Shown piece after piece: positions 46,205 to 53,338 of a stretch of 64,000 nt of DNA. The DNA lies in contig NZ_JSUS01000032.1 of NCBI RefSeq assembly GCF_000805455.1, forward strand, positions 310,001 through 374,000. The letters run 5' to 3'. Numbering within the stretch: the first letter of the stretch is position 1; the number at the start of each line of letters is the position of its first letter. The notes under the pieces were generated by a model that was given only the letters and a program-made list of their open reading frames with translations, was not told where the DNA came from and ran no database searches. Source of the stretch: Acinetobacter sp. A47. GTDB lineage: Bacteria; Pseudomonadota; Gammaproteobacteria; Pseudomonadales; Moraxellaceae. A program made the position numbers and the translations under genes.

Positions 46205-46547
46205 TTATAAATTGGGGGGTTGAAGACCTTGCTTAGCAGTTGATTCTGCCGTGTTTACTAATACTTTGGCTATTTTATGCTCAAAGGTTTGAACAACTGA
46301 ATTATCCTGTGGCTGTTTCTGTTTTTTAGTGATGAGCTGTTGGCAATGGTTTAATTTGTTCTGAACAACACCATTCAAATAATCTTTAAGGTTTTGGCAA
46401 ACTCGAAGATCAATTTCTGAGTATGTAGTAGCTAAAACAATTTCACCCATGATGAATTGTGATTCTTCATAGACTTCTGTTAGTTGATGAATGTTTTTAT
46501 CGAAGTCTTGAATTTTATTAATTAATTAATTCACACGCCTTGTCCAT
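46205..46547 (-). pseudogene. Small island gene frameshifted in a TTAA repeat
   Basis: A start at 46547 (ATGGACAAGGCG, with GGAGAG about ten bases upstream) opens MDKACELIN and then stops inside a run of TTAA units near 46518-46532. Removing one 4-base unit restores a continuous frame: MDKACELINKIQDFDKNIHQ, then LTEVYEESQFI, joining the open frame that begins MGEIVLATTYSE and runs to 46205. The rebuilt protein would have about 112 residues, helical and basic near its C-terminus. It follows the gene at 46552 directly. The change is either a recent loss or a reversible switch. Function unknown. Confidence 0.72.
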
Positions 46548-46551
46548 CACC

Positions 46552-46800
46552 CTACTCTCCTAAATATTCACGAATTTCAGCATTGGCTTTTTTATAGGTT
46601 TCTAGGTGAGCATCAATGAGTGAATAGTTATACGACCAGTCATTTGCGACCACAGCCAAATGTTCAAGACATTGCTCAGTAGATTCAGCAGGACAACATA
46701 CGTCTAGGCATGGATGACCATGTTGAGCAACAATTTCAGCAATTTTATTAAATGCAGCTTGTATAAATTCGAGATTGGAGCTAAATGACAAAGTATCCAT
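46552..46800 (-). CDS. Small island protein of unknown function, first gene of leftward operon
   Basis: An 82-residue acidic protein from the ATG at 46800 (MDTLSFSSNLEF). It has Cys-rich DVCCPAESTEQC in the middle and a helical C-terminus. There are no transmembrane segments. I do not recognise a family. The start is inferred; there is no strong ribosome site. Repressor-type operators lie just upstream (46803-46854), so it is probably the first gene controlled by the divergent XRE gene. Confidence 0.6.
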   Translation of the reverse strand: MDTLSFSSNLEFIQAAFNKIAEIVAQHGHPCLDVCCPAESTEQCLEHLAVVANDWSYNYSLIDAHLETYKKANAEIREYLGE

Positions 46801-46802
46801 AA

Positions 46803-46854
46803 CGATGTGTCGATGCAAAATAACGACACATTGTTTTATACATCAATGTGTCGT
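46803..46854. promoter_or_regulatory. Repressor operators between the leftward genes and the XRE gene
   Basis: ACGACACATTG (46823-46833) and CAATGTGTCGT (46844-46854) form a perfect 11-bp inverted repeat with a 10-base gap. A further half-site ATGTGTCG (46805-46812) lies 5' of it. Repeated half-sites in a divergent promoter beside an XRE gene are the usual layout of a small lysogeny or plasmid-type switch. Confidence 0.75.
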
Positions 46855-46944
46855 CATTATCAAGAATATAAGTCAATATTTTGTTGCTAATAACAATGTA
46901 TCGGTAATAATGTATTAAATGTAGGTAATAAAATCGGTGTATTG

Positions 46945-47280
46945 ATGTCAGTCGGTAGAAATATCAAAAAAGTTTGTGATCAGGTCGGTATAACAAACCG
47001 AGAGTTGGCACGGCTTTCAAAAATTCCTGAAAGTACAATAAATACAATCATTGCCGATAAGTCAGACCCTAAAGCATCAAATCTAAAAAAGATCACTATT
47101 GCTCTTGGTGTGAGTGCTGATACGATTTTGTTTGATGAAACTGATATGGGAACAAATGGTGATCTCAAGATTCTATTTCGTGAAGTTGAGCGATTTGAGG
47201 GTAAAGAGCGAGAGCAATTAAAAGATATGCTTAAGATGATGATTGTTCATAATAAAAGCAAAGAGCTAATGAGAGATTAA
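46945..47280 (+). CDS. XRE-family (Cro/CI-type) repressor
   Basis: A 111-residue DNA-binding protein. Residues about 6-60 are a lambda-repressor HTH (IKKVCDQVGITNRELARLSK, PESTINTIIADKSDPKASNL, LGVSADTILF). The C-terminal part (about 70-110) is a charged helix (REVERFEGKEREQLKDML) likely used for dimer formation. The start is at the ATG at 46945. It is divergent from the small leftward genes, with clear inverted-repeat operators between, and has a strong terminator. Confidence 0.88.
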   Translation: MSVGRNIKKVCDQVGITNRELARLSKIPESTINTIIADKSDPKASNLKKITIALGVSADTILFDETDMGTNGDLKILFREVERFEGKEREQLKDMLKMMIVHNKSKELMRD

Positions 47281-47309
47281 AACATTTCAATAGTCCCAAA
47301 TTTGAGACT

Positions 47310-47343
47310 AGAGTCCACCATTAGATAACGTGGACTCTTTTTT
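47310..47343 (+). terminator. Terminator of the XRE gene
   Basis: AGAGTCCAC (47310-47318) / GTGGACTCT (47330-47338) followed by a T tract, 29 bases after the stop codon. Confidence 0.9.
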
Positions 47344-47349
47344 GTTGAT

Positions 47350-47511
47350 CTAATTGTTTCGAGTTTGTTCATTTAAGATGTTGCCAGGAATTTTTACCTC
47401 TAGGCTTTCATTTGTTATTCTCAATGCAGGACCTTCAACTCTTGGTGGTCTTGGTGGCTTCTGTTGCTGTACAGGTTGTTGCTGTGGTGGTTGCTGCTTT
47501 GGGTCGCTCAT
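47350..47511 (-). CDS. Overlapping small ORF, Pro/Gln-rich protein
   Basis: This ORF lies in another frame over the 3' end of the membrane-protein gene. The reverse strand from the ATG at 47511 encodes 53 residues: MSDPKQQPPQQQPVQQQKPP, then RPPRVEGPALRITNESLEV and KIPGNILNEQTRNN. AGGA lies 11 bases before the ATG. The first half is a Pro/Gln-rich tail, the second half looks like a short folded or binding segment. It overlaps the upstream gene by 77 bases, so it was probably passed over by length filters. Function unknown; it could be a partner of the membrane protein. Confidence 0.6.
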   Translation of the reverse strand: MSDPKQQPPQQQPVQQQKPPRPPRVEGPALRITNESLEVKIPGNILNEQTRNN

Positions 47512-48043
47512 TCTGGCCGGTTCCTAGTTGAATTAAAAAAACAATAAAGATTAATATGACAGAGGATAAAACACCTACAAGAATTTCTCTATATCCATTT
47601 TTAATTAAATTTATTTTTTTTTCATTCTGTTTTATATATTGCTGGGTAGCCTTATCATATTTTTCTGATAAGTCCAAATATACCGTTTCCAAATAATCTT
47701 GATCTAAAAAATAATCTATCATTTCCTGATTAGATTCCAAACGAAAAACTTCCTGTAAACGTAAACATCTAAAAATTGAATACCAAGAGAAACATAAAAA
47801 TATAAAAGAAAAAACTATTAAAAATATGCACAAAAAACATACAAGAGGATTTAGATTAATTAATAACTCTTTTAAAAAAATTCCAACTATTGCTGTATAA
47901 GCCGTTATTACAACTGTTAATGAGGCTAAATATTTTGAAGCTTTATCTTCTAATTTTCCATAAGCATTTTTTTCAATTTCATATTGATATTTTTGATGCT
48001 CATACAACGCCTTATATGAGTCTTTGTTACTAAGCTCTACCAT
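47435..48043 (-). CDS. Three-helix membrane protein, effector-like layout
   Basis: A 202-residue protein with a cytoplasmic helical N-terminus (about 1-40, EIEKNAYGKLEDKASKYLAS), two adjacent transmembrane helices (about 41-62 and 66-92), a long charged helical region (about 95-152) and a third transmembrane helix (about 153-175). The C-terminal Thr/Ala-rich tail is probably a by-product of overlap with the next ORF. The layout, with the conserved-looking KLEDKASKYLASL lead-in, recalls SLATT- or Pycsar-type membrane effectors of phage defence, but I see no diagnostic motif and no cyclase gene. Strongly AT-rich codon use unlike the neighbouring chromosome. Confidence 0.65.
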   Translation of the reverse strand: MVELSNKDSYKALYEHQKYQYEIEKNAYGKLEDKASKYLASLTVVITAYTAIVGIFLKELLINLNPLVCFLCIFLIVFSFIFLCFSWYSIFRCLRLQEVFRLESNQEMIDYFLDQDYLETVYLDLSEKYDKATQQYIKQNEKKINLIKNGYREILVGVLSSVILIFIVFLIQLGTGQNERPKAATTTATTCTATEATKTTKS

Positions 48044-48067
48044 AATATTAGTTTAAAAGTCATTCTG

Positions 48068-48096
48068 AAGTCGCATAACTTCATTTTATGTTAAAT
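48068..48096 (+). other. Second dif-like site, right boundary of the island
   Basis: XerC-like arm AAGTCGCATAA (48068-48078), a 7-bp centre CTTCATT and a XerD arm TTATGTTAAAT (48086-48096) identical to that of dif. Same orientation as the dif at 45671. The extra base in the centre is unusual and may make it inactive. Confidence 0.75.
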
Positions 48097-48152
48097 AGAG
48101 TATCTAAGACTATGGCCTACACATTAGTGTTTGTTGCCATAGCTTAGTAACG
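48086..48152 (+). repeat. 67-bp direct repeat, copy 2
   Basis: 56 of 67 positions equal copy 1 at 45688-45754. Stem CTATGGC (48110-48116) / GCCATAG (48136-48142) replaces the CTGTG / CACAG stem of copy 1 by paired changes. A second hairpin follows: GTAAC and TGATGTA pair with TACATCA and GTTAC (48147-48181), matching the place of the 15-bp hairpin after copy 1. Confidence 0.88.
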
Positions 48153-48322
48153 AGATGATGTACGATTTATACATCAGTTACGGACTTAAAAAAAGTCTAG
48201 ATTTAGACACTAAATCAAATGGCAAAAGATTTTTACAAGTGACTAGAATCTCCCAAGTGAATGTCTCCTACTATTTCAACACACATCAATAGGAAGATAA
48301 GCTGTAATTTTCTATGTAAATT

Positions 48323-48360
48323 ACGCTTATACGCTTATACGCTTATACGCTTATACGCTT
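48323..48360. repeat. Short tandem repeat, 8-bp unit
   Basis: ACGCTTAT repeated 4.75 times without error. It lies between the right dif-like site and the VF530-like gene, in the likely promoter region of that gene. Confidence 0.95.
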
Positions 48361-48432
48361 AAATGCTAACCCTCTCATTTTTCAACTAGCTCAGGTTATA
48401 ATGATGGCCTCCCCAAATATAGTTGATCTATT

Positions 48433-48669
48433 ATGAATGCCTCCAATGAACCTCTACACGGCAAAAAACTTGCTGATATTTTGGATGAGTTATTGGATTA
48501 TTACGGTGGCTTTGAAGGCTTAAGTCGTAAAATTGAAATTAGATGTTTTTGTATAGATCCTAGTGTTAAGTCATCGTTGAGATTCTTACGTACCACACCA
48601 TGGGCACGCGAAAAAGTAGAAAACTTATATTTGTATGTTTTACGCCAAAAAGCCAAACAGAAATCGTAG
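48433..48669 (+). CDS. VF530-family (DUF2132) small DNA-binding protein
   Basis: A 78-residue protein matching the VF530 family: LHGKKLADILDELLDYYGGF then GLSRKIEIRCF, PSVKSSLRFLRTTPWAREKVE and a basic C-terminus. The family is small and helical with reported DNA-binding character; its cellular role is not settled. It starts at an ATG with no strong ribosome site, and the 8-bp tandem repeat lies about 70 bases upstream. It is the first ordinary chromosomal gene to the right of the island. Confidence 0.85.
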   Translation: MNASNEPLHGKKLADILDELLDYYGGFEGLSRKIEIRCFCIDPSVKSSLRFLRTTPWAREKVENLYLYVLRQKAKQKS

Positions 48670-48783
48670 CTATCAAACCTCTAAGCCTAAACATTTAAAT
48701 AGTGGTGGAATGCCACCACTCTTCTGGACAAATTTAGTCTATTCTTAAGGCTTTTTTAGTAGGAAAGTCAGGGGTTAAATTCT

Positions 48784-48962
48784 TCATTTCCAAACTTCCC
48801 ATTTGCCACTTTGATATTTCAATTTTTGCCCGTTTTGATTCAGATAAATCTGATTTGACGCAATAGTACCTGGTTTAAAAGTACTATTTGGGTCAATAAT
48901 TCTAAACTGAGTTTCATAATATAAGCTAACGTAACTTTCTGGGCACTTGATCCAGTCTTTAT
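48784..48962 (-). pseudogene. Remnant of a gene (C-terminal fragment)
   Basis: The reverse strand holds about 60 codons ending at a TGA at 48784. They read like real protein (EDKDWIKCPESYVSLYYETQ, FRIIDPNSTFKPGTIASNQ, IYLNQNGQKLKYQSGKWEVW), but the frame has a stop just upstream and no start. It is a 5'-truncated gene fragment. No family recognised. The rest of 48670-49081 has no gene. Confidence 0.55.
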
Positions 48963-49081
48963 CTTCTCATGCCATCAATCTGGCACAAAATGGTAAATAT
49001 TGGCAGCTTAGGAGCTATGCCGTTTTTAAGCTTTTCGGCATAGTTGTTTATCTAATATGTGTTTATGAATGTGACTTACCA

Positions 49082-49783
49082 ATGAATATACTGATTGTTC
49101 ATGCTCATCCGGAAAACCTGTCATTTACCACTGCACTCAAGCATAAAGCACAGGAAACATTTGAAAAAGCTGGCCATACTGTCGAGCTTTCTGACCTGTA
49201 TGCAATGAATTTTAATCCAGTGGCCTCCCAAGCCGATTTTGAAAGCCTAAACCAGCCTGATTACCTGAATTATGCATTGGAACAGCGCCATGCCCTTAAA
49301 CATCAAAAATTCGCGTCAGATATCCAGAACGAGATTGAAAAAGTTCAGCGTGCCGACCTGTTGTTACTCAGCTTTCCCTTATACTGGACTTCCGTGCCTG
49401 CCATTTTAAAGGGCTGGATTGACCGTGTATTTGTATCAGGGCTGTTCTATGGCGGTAAACGCTTTTATAACCACGGCGGCATGCGTGGAAAAAAAGCCAT
49501 GCTCTGTCTCACCTTGGGTGGCCGCAGCCATATGTTCGGCGAAAACACGATTCATGGGCCAATCGAACACTATCTTTCACCCATCCAGCGTGGCACCCTG
49601 GCCTATGCTGGCTTTGAGGTGTTACCCCCTTTTATCGCCTATCATGTACCTTATATCAGCCATGAAGACCGACAGAAACTGTTAACTGATTTTGAGCACT
49701 ATATCACTCATATTGACGAGCTACAGGCGCTCCAATTTCCTTTACTGGAAGATTTTGACGACCAGATGCAACCTCTGAAATAA
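49082..49783 (+). CDS. NAD(P)H:quinone oxidoreductase, flavodoxin-like fold (KefF/MdaB/NQO1 type)
   Basis: A 233-residue FMN/FAD-dependent cytoplasmic reductase. The sequences LIVHAHPENLSFTTALKHKA (phosphate-binding loop), ADLLLLSFPLYWTSVPAILKGWIDRVF (the flavin-ring block) and GGMRGKKAMLCLTLGG are typical of the NAD(P)H dehydrogenase (quinone) family. It makes two-electron reductions of quinones, protecting from redox cycling. I start it at the ATG at 49082; the in-frame upstream stretch crosses the truncated gene fragment on the other strand and is not convincing. It shares a terminator hairpin with the convergent gene. Confidence 0.88.
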   Translation: MNILIVHAHPENLSFTTALKHKAQETFEKAGHTVELSDLYAMNFNPVASQADFESLNQPDYLNYALEQRHALKHQKFASDIQNEIEKVQRADLLLLSFPLYWTSVPAILKGWIDRVFVSGLFYGGKRFYNHGGMRGKKAMLCLTLGGRSHMFGENTIHGPIEHYLSPIQRGTLAYAGFEVLPPFIAYHVPYISHEDRQKLLTDFEHYITHIDELQALQFPLLEDFDDQMQPLK

Positions 49784-49794
49784 TCTGGCTATAA

Positions 49795-49833
49795 AAAAAC
49801 TGCTATGTGTCCCCCAACGCCATAGCAGTTTTT
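49795..49833. terminator. Bidirectional terminator
   Basis: AAAAACTGCTATG / CATAGCAGTTTTT, 13-bp stem with a 13-base loop, between convergent genes ending at 49783 and 49849. Confidence 0.9.
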
Positions 49834-49848
49834 ATTTAGAAAATGACT

Positions 49849-50595
49849 TTAGTTTTTATGCTGTAGTTTATAACACTCATCTAAAGCCAGTTCATAATAT
49901 GCCAGACCTTCCTGGGCAGCCAGAAAAGCCTTGCGTTGCAATCCGGGATCTTTATCACATAACCGCTTGATCAACTCCATTGCTTCATAAGGATGCAGAT
50001 CATCATAATGTGCATGTGCCCTTAACCAGGCCAGAGAGCGTTTATTAATATGAACTTCCGGATGCTGGGTATAAGCCTGAATTCCCTTGTACACCTGAAT
50101 GGTCCAGTCACCTGTTGCCCACTCAATTGCAAGATTGGTTGCAGCAATACTCTCGGCCAGCGTCCCTCTAAAGTTGATATCCCATAAAAAATGATTCACC
50201 GCATTCATGGCAACAGGCGGTCTGGCATTGTTCAGCATCTCAACAGTCAGACCAAATCCCCCTGCCCAGTCCTGATACCAGTTTAAATGCCGTTCTTCCA
50301 CCTTGATATTCTGGATGAGCCAGTCTCGGGTTTCGGTCACGCCATCCAGCTCAAATGAAGTTGCCTTGGCCAGTGTACCGGCCATATAGGAAGGAAAATG
50401 AGCAACCAAGGGATAAAAATTCAGTAAGGCGGAACGAAAACATTCCAGACTTAATGAGCCATTTGCCATATCCAGAAATAACGGATGTTTACTCACTCGT
50501 TCTTTTGAAGGTAACAGTTCATCCCAGAACTGCTGCGCCCATCCGGAGTGAGGGGTGATTTCCAGTTTTGTTCCATATTGATTCATAGCAGTCAT
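49849..50595 (-). CDS. Haem-oxygenase-fold diiron oxidase candidate (TenA/PqqC/CADD-like)
   Basis: A 248-residue all-helical protein of the haem-oxygenase-like superfamily. It carries a full set of carboxylate and histidine ligands in the spacing of haem-oxygenase-like diiron oxidases: E-x2-H in KVEERHLNWY, a Glu in AIEWATGDW, and H-x3-D-x2-H in RAHAHYDDLH. UndA and CADD belong to this group and oxidise small carboxylates or make p-aminobenzoate. Annotation pipelines often call such genes TenA-family or iron-containing redox enzyme. Substrate unknown. It is a single gene with a terminator shared with the reductase gene. Confidence 0.82.
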   Translation of the reverse strand: MTAMNQYGTKLEITPHSGWAQQFWDELLPSKERVSKHPLFLDMANGSLSLECFRSALLNFYPLVAHFPSYMAGTLAKATSFELDGVTETRDWLIQNIKVEERHLNWYQDWAGGFGLTVEMLNNARPPVAMNAVNHFLWDINFRGTLAESIAATNLAIEWATGDWTIQVYKGIQAYTQHPEVHINKRSLAWLRAHAHYDDLHPYEAMELIKRLCDKDPGLQRKAFLAAQEGLAYYELALDECYKLQHKN

Positions 50596-50892
50596 TGCGA
50601 TGCATCCTATTTCGTATGACCTAATTCAACCATTGTCCATGATTGATGCTTTTTTATAAACTGTATCCCTATACCACCAGAATACAATCGATTGCCGTTT
50701 AATTTGTAACAGCTTTTTATTTCTTGAATCTAATTTAAACTTGAATCATTATATTAGGCAATGCTTATTATTTAAAAATTAATATTTTTTTATAATCTAA
50801 TACACATTCCCCTTAAATCAGTGTAACGTAGTAAAAAAATAATCCCTATTTTGACATTTATAAGAACATTTTTGGGAGTGTTGAGAGACAAG

Positions 50893-52122
50893 ATGAAGTT
50901 GAAAGCTTCCAATATATTGGGACAAGAACAAATCGACTTGTTAATTTCTCGCGGGCTAAATTTAGTTTGGTTTCCTAAAGAATTAGAAGTGATCTATCGT
51001 GATCAGTACAGAAATGAGGCTGCGCATGAGTTCCGTTATCGCGCCCCTATTATTTTAGGTTTATATCTATTCCTAAGCTTCGGTATCTATCAGGTGCTTC
51101 CTACAGACCTGCGCATCACCTGGATGGCAACCTATGGCTGGGTCGGGATCATTATTACCCTGGCCTGGATGCTGTCTTTCCTGCCCATGATGAACAAATG
51201 GTTTGACCACTATGTCTGTATCGGCTCCATGGGCGCCGTGGCCATTTCGTTTACCCTGATTAACGTACTGGAGCAAGGACAGAACAATGTACTGTTCCAT
51301 GCCGCCATGATGTATGCCGTGGTCATCATCTATGGCTTTGTGGGAATGCGCTTCTATACGGCAATTATTGCAGGCTGGGTTGGTGGTCTGATCGGGATTA
51401 TTGCCAGTACCTGGCTCAGTGGTGCAATCGACTGGACCTTCCTGAACCGGACCTATACTTTCAGCAGCTTTCTCGGCATGGCACTTGCCTATGCCACCGA
51501 CCGGCAACACCGTGAAAACTATCTGCAAAACTGCATGATCGAGCTCAACCGTCTGGAGCTGATGCGACAGGCGCAGCAGTTGTCCATTCTGTCCCAGCAG
51601 GATGCCCTGACCGGTCTGGCCAACCGCCGTTATCTGGATGAAGTGCTCGAAAATGAATGGAAACGCGCCACACGCCACGGCATGCCGATTACCATCATGA
51701 TGATTGATATCGACTTCTTTAAGCTCTACAACGACACTCTGGGCCATATACAGGGAGATCAATGCTTACGGCGAATTGCGATCATGCTGGGTTCAATTGC
51801 CTCACGTAGCGGCGATCTTGCAGCGCGTTATGGTGGTGAAGAATTTCTGCTGCTATTTGCCATGACTGATCGTGAACAGGCGGTGGTACAGGTTCAACGA
51901 CTCATGGAACTGGTCAATAATATCGGGATTGTGCATCCCCGGAGTCATGTCTCCAAGCATGTGACCATCAGTGTCGGTGTCGCAACCATGACACCCGGTT
52001 TAAACGACAGCCTTTCTGATTTTATTGCACAGGCAGATCATGCTTTATATATCGCAAAAAGTAATGGCCGGAATCAGTATCATATTGCCACATCAAATAA
52101 TATAATTTCTGAAACTTTATAA
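50893..52122 (+). CDS. Membrane-bound diguanylate cyclase (GGDEF)
   Basis: A 409-residue inner-membrane enzyme making cyclic di-GMP from two GTP. About six transmembrane helices (residues ~50-205; ILGLYLFLSFGIYQV to GMALAYATDR) are followed by a coiled linker (RLELMRQAQQLSILSQQDALTGL) and the GGDEF domain (about 245-405). The active-site motif is GGEEF in ARYGGEEFLLLF, and an RxxD inhibitory site (RSGD) lies five residues before it, so product inhibition is expected. I start it at the ATG at 50893; a TTG at 50851 is in frame but unlikely. No partner gene nearby. Confidence 0.92.
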   Translation: MKLKASNILGQEQIDLLISRGLNLVWFPKELEVIYRDQYRNEAAHEFRYRAPIILGLYLFLSFGIYQVLPTDLRITWMATYGWVGIIITLAWMLSFLPMMNKWFDHYVCIGSMGAVAISFTLINVLEQGQNNVLFHAAMMYAVVIIYGFVGMRFYTAIIAGWVGGLIGIIASTWLSGAIDWTFLNRTYTFSSFLGMALAYATDRQHRENYLQNCMIELNRLELMRQAQQLSILSQQDALTGLANRRYLDEVLENEWKRATRHGMPITIMMIDIDFFKLYNDTLGHIQGDQCLRRIAIMLGSIASRSGDLAARYGGEEFLLLFAMTDREQAVVQVQRLMELVNNIGIVHPRSHVSKHVTISVGVATMTPGLNDSLSDFIAQADHALYIAKSNGRNQYHIATSNNIISETL

Positions 52123-52186
52123 TGGATATATATTATTAAATACAGGTTAAATTACTTTAATTTTAAACTGAATGATAATGAGACTT

Positions 52187-52220
52187 AAACCACACATATA
52201 ATAAATTATTTGTGTGGTTT
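52187..52220. terminator. Terminator between the GGDEF gene and aroC
   Basis: AAACCACACA / TGTGTGGTTT, 10-bp stem, between convergent genes. Confidence 0.85.
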
Positions 52221-52233
52221 AATCTTTTTGATA

Positions 52234-53325
52234 TTAAGGTTCGATCGGTTTAAATGGTGCAACCACATCGGCGTTTTGTGCACGATGTCTTAAAAAGTGA
52301 TCCATTAACACAATCGCCAGCATGGCTTCAGCAATTGGGGTGGCACGTACGCCCACACATGGATCATGACGACCTTTAGTCAGTACATCGGTATTTTCCC
52401 GGTCAATGGTAATGGTTTTACCCGGTGTGGTAATACTTGCAGTCGGTTTCAAGGCAATTGCAACACGAATGGTCTGGCCACTGGAAATCCCGCCCAGAAT
52501 ACCACCGGCATGGTTGGCAAGGAAGCCCTCTGTGGTCAGTTCATCCCGGGTTTCATGACCAAACTGTCCCGCAACAGCAAAACCGTCCCCAATCTCAACG
52601 CCTTTAACCGCATTAATACTCATCATGGCATGGGCAATATCAGCATCTAGACGATCAAATACAGGCTCACCCCAACCTACAGGCACTTTTTCAGCTACGA
52701 TTTCGAGTTTGGCCCCACAACTGGTGCCTTGTTCACGCAAGGACGTTACCAGCTGCTCAAAGCGTGGAACGGCATCCACATCGCCACAGAAGAACGGATT
52801 ATTCGGCACTTCCGCCCAATCCAGTTTTTCTGCAACTTCATTACCAATTTGGGTGACATGTCCACGAATTTCGATACCAAACTTTTCAGCAAGATATTTC
52901 TTGGCAATCGCACCCGCAGCAACACGCATGGCGGTTTCACGCGCACTTGAACGGCCACCACCACGATAGTCACGGAAGCCGTATTTTTGTGTATAGGTAT
53001 AGTCCGCATGGCCCGGACGGAATGTTTGGGCAATATTGCCGTAGTCTTTGGATTTCTGATCGGTGTTTCGGATCAACAAACCGATTGATGTGCCTGTGGT
53101 TTTACCTTCAAACATACCCGAGATAATCTCCACCTGATCTGGCTCTTTACGTTGCGTTGCAAACTTCGATGTTCCCGGTTTACGGCGATCAAGATCTTTT
53201 TGCAAATCGGCTTCACAAAGCTCAAGACCCGGCGGCACTCCATCGACAATTGCCATCAAGCCAGCACCATGTGATTCACCACAGGTCGTCACCCGAAACA
53301 GTTGCCCAATACTATTCCCTGCCAT
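52234..53325 (-). CDS. aroC: Chorismate synthase
   Basis: A 363-residue FMN-dependent enzyme that turns 5-enolpyruvylshikimate-3-phosphate into chorismate, the branch point for aromatic amino acids and, in this window, for isochorismate and DHB. It shows [20 protein letters not shown] at the N-terminus (with the first catalytic His), the [20 protein letters not shown] signature, and [17 protein letters not shown] and [18 protein letters not shown] near the C-terminus. It lies 13 bases after prmB and is cotranscribed with it, as in many gammaproteobacteria. Confidence 0.97.
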   Translation of the reverse strand: MAGNSIGQLFRVTTCGESHGAGLMAIVDGVPPGLELCEADLQKDLDRRKPGTSKFATQRKEPDQVEIISGMFEGKTTGTSIGLLIRNTDQKSKDYGNIAQTFRPGHADYTYTQKYGFRDYRGGGRSSARETAMRVAAGAIAKKYLAEKFGIEIRGHVTQIGNEVAEKLDWAEVPNNPFFCGDVDAVPRFEQLVTSLREQGTSCGAKLEIVAEKVPVGWGEPVFDRLDADIAHAMMSINAVKGVEIGDGFAVAGQFGHETRDELTTEGFLANHAGGILGGISSGQTIRVAIALKPTASITTPGKTITIDRENTDVLTKGRHDPCVGVRATPIAEAMLAIVLMDHFLRHRAQNADVVAPFKPIEP

Positions 53326-53338
53326 GTTTTATCGCCCC

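Noticed and set aside
48068..48096. This site as the active chromosomal dif
   Set aside because: It has a 7-bp centre and a poorer XerC arm; the site at 45671 has the canonical 6-bp centre and full arms.
48323..48360. Possible CRISPR array
   Set aside because: Units are only 8 bp and contiguous, with no spacers.
51073..51762. 229-codon minus-strand ORF
   Set aside because: Shadow of the GGDEF gene; His/Gly-rich composition is a by-product of the reverse frame.
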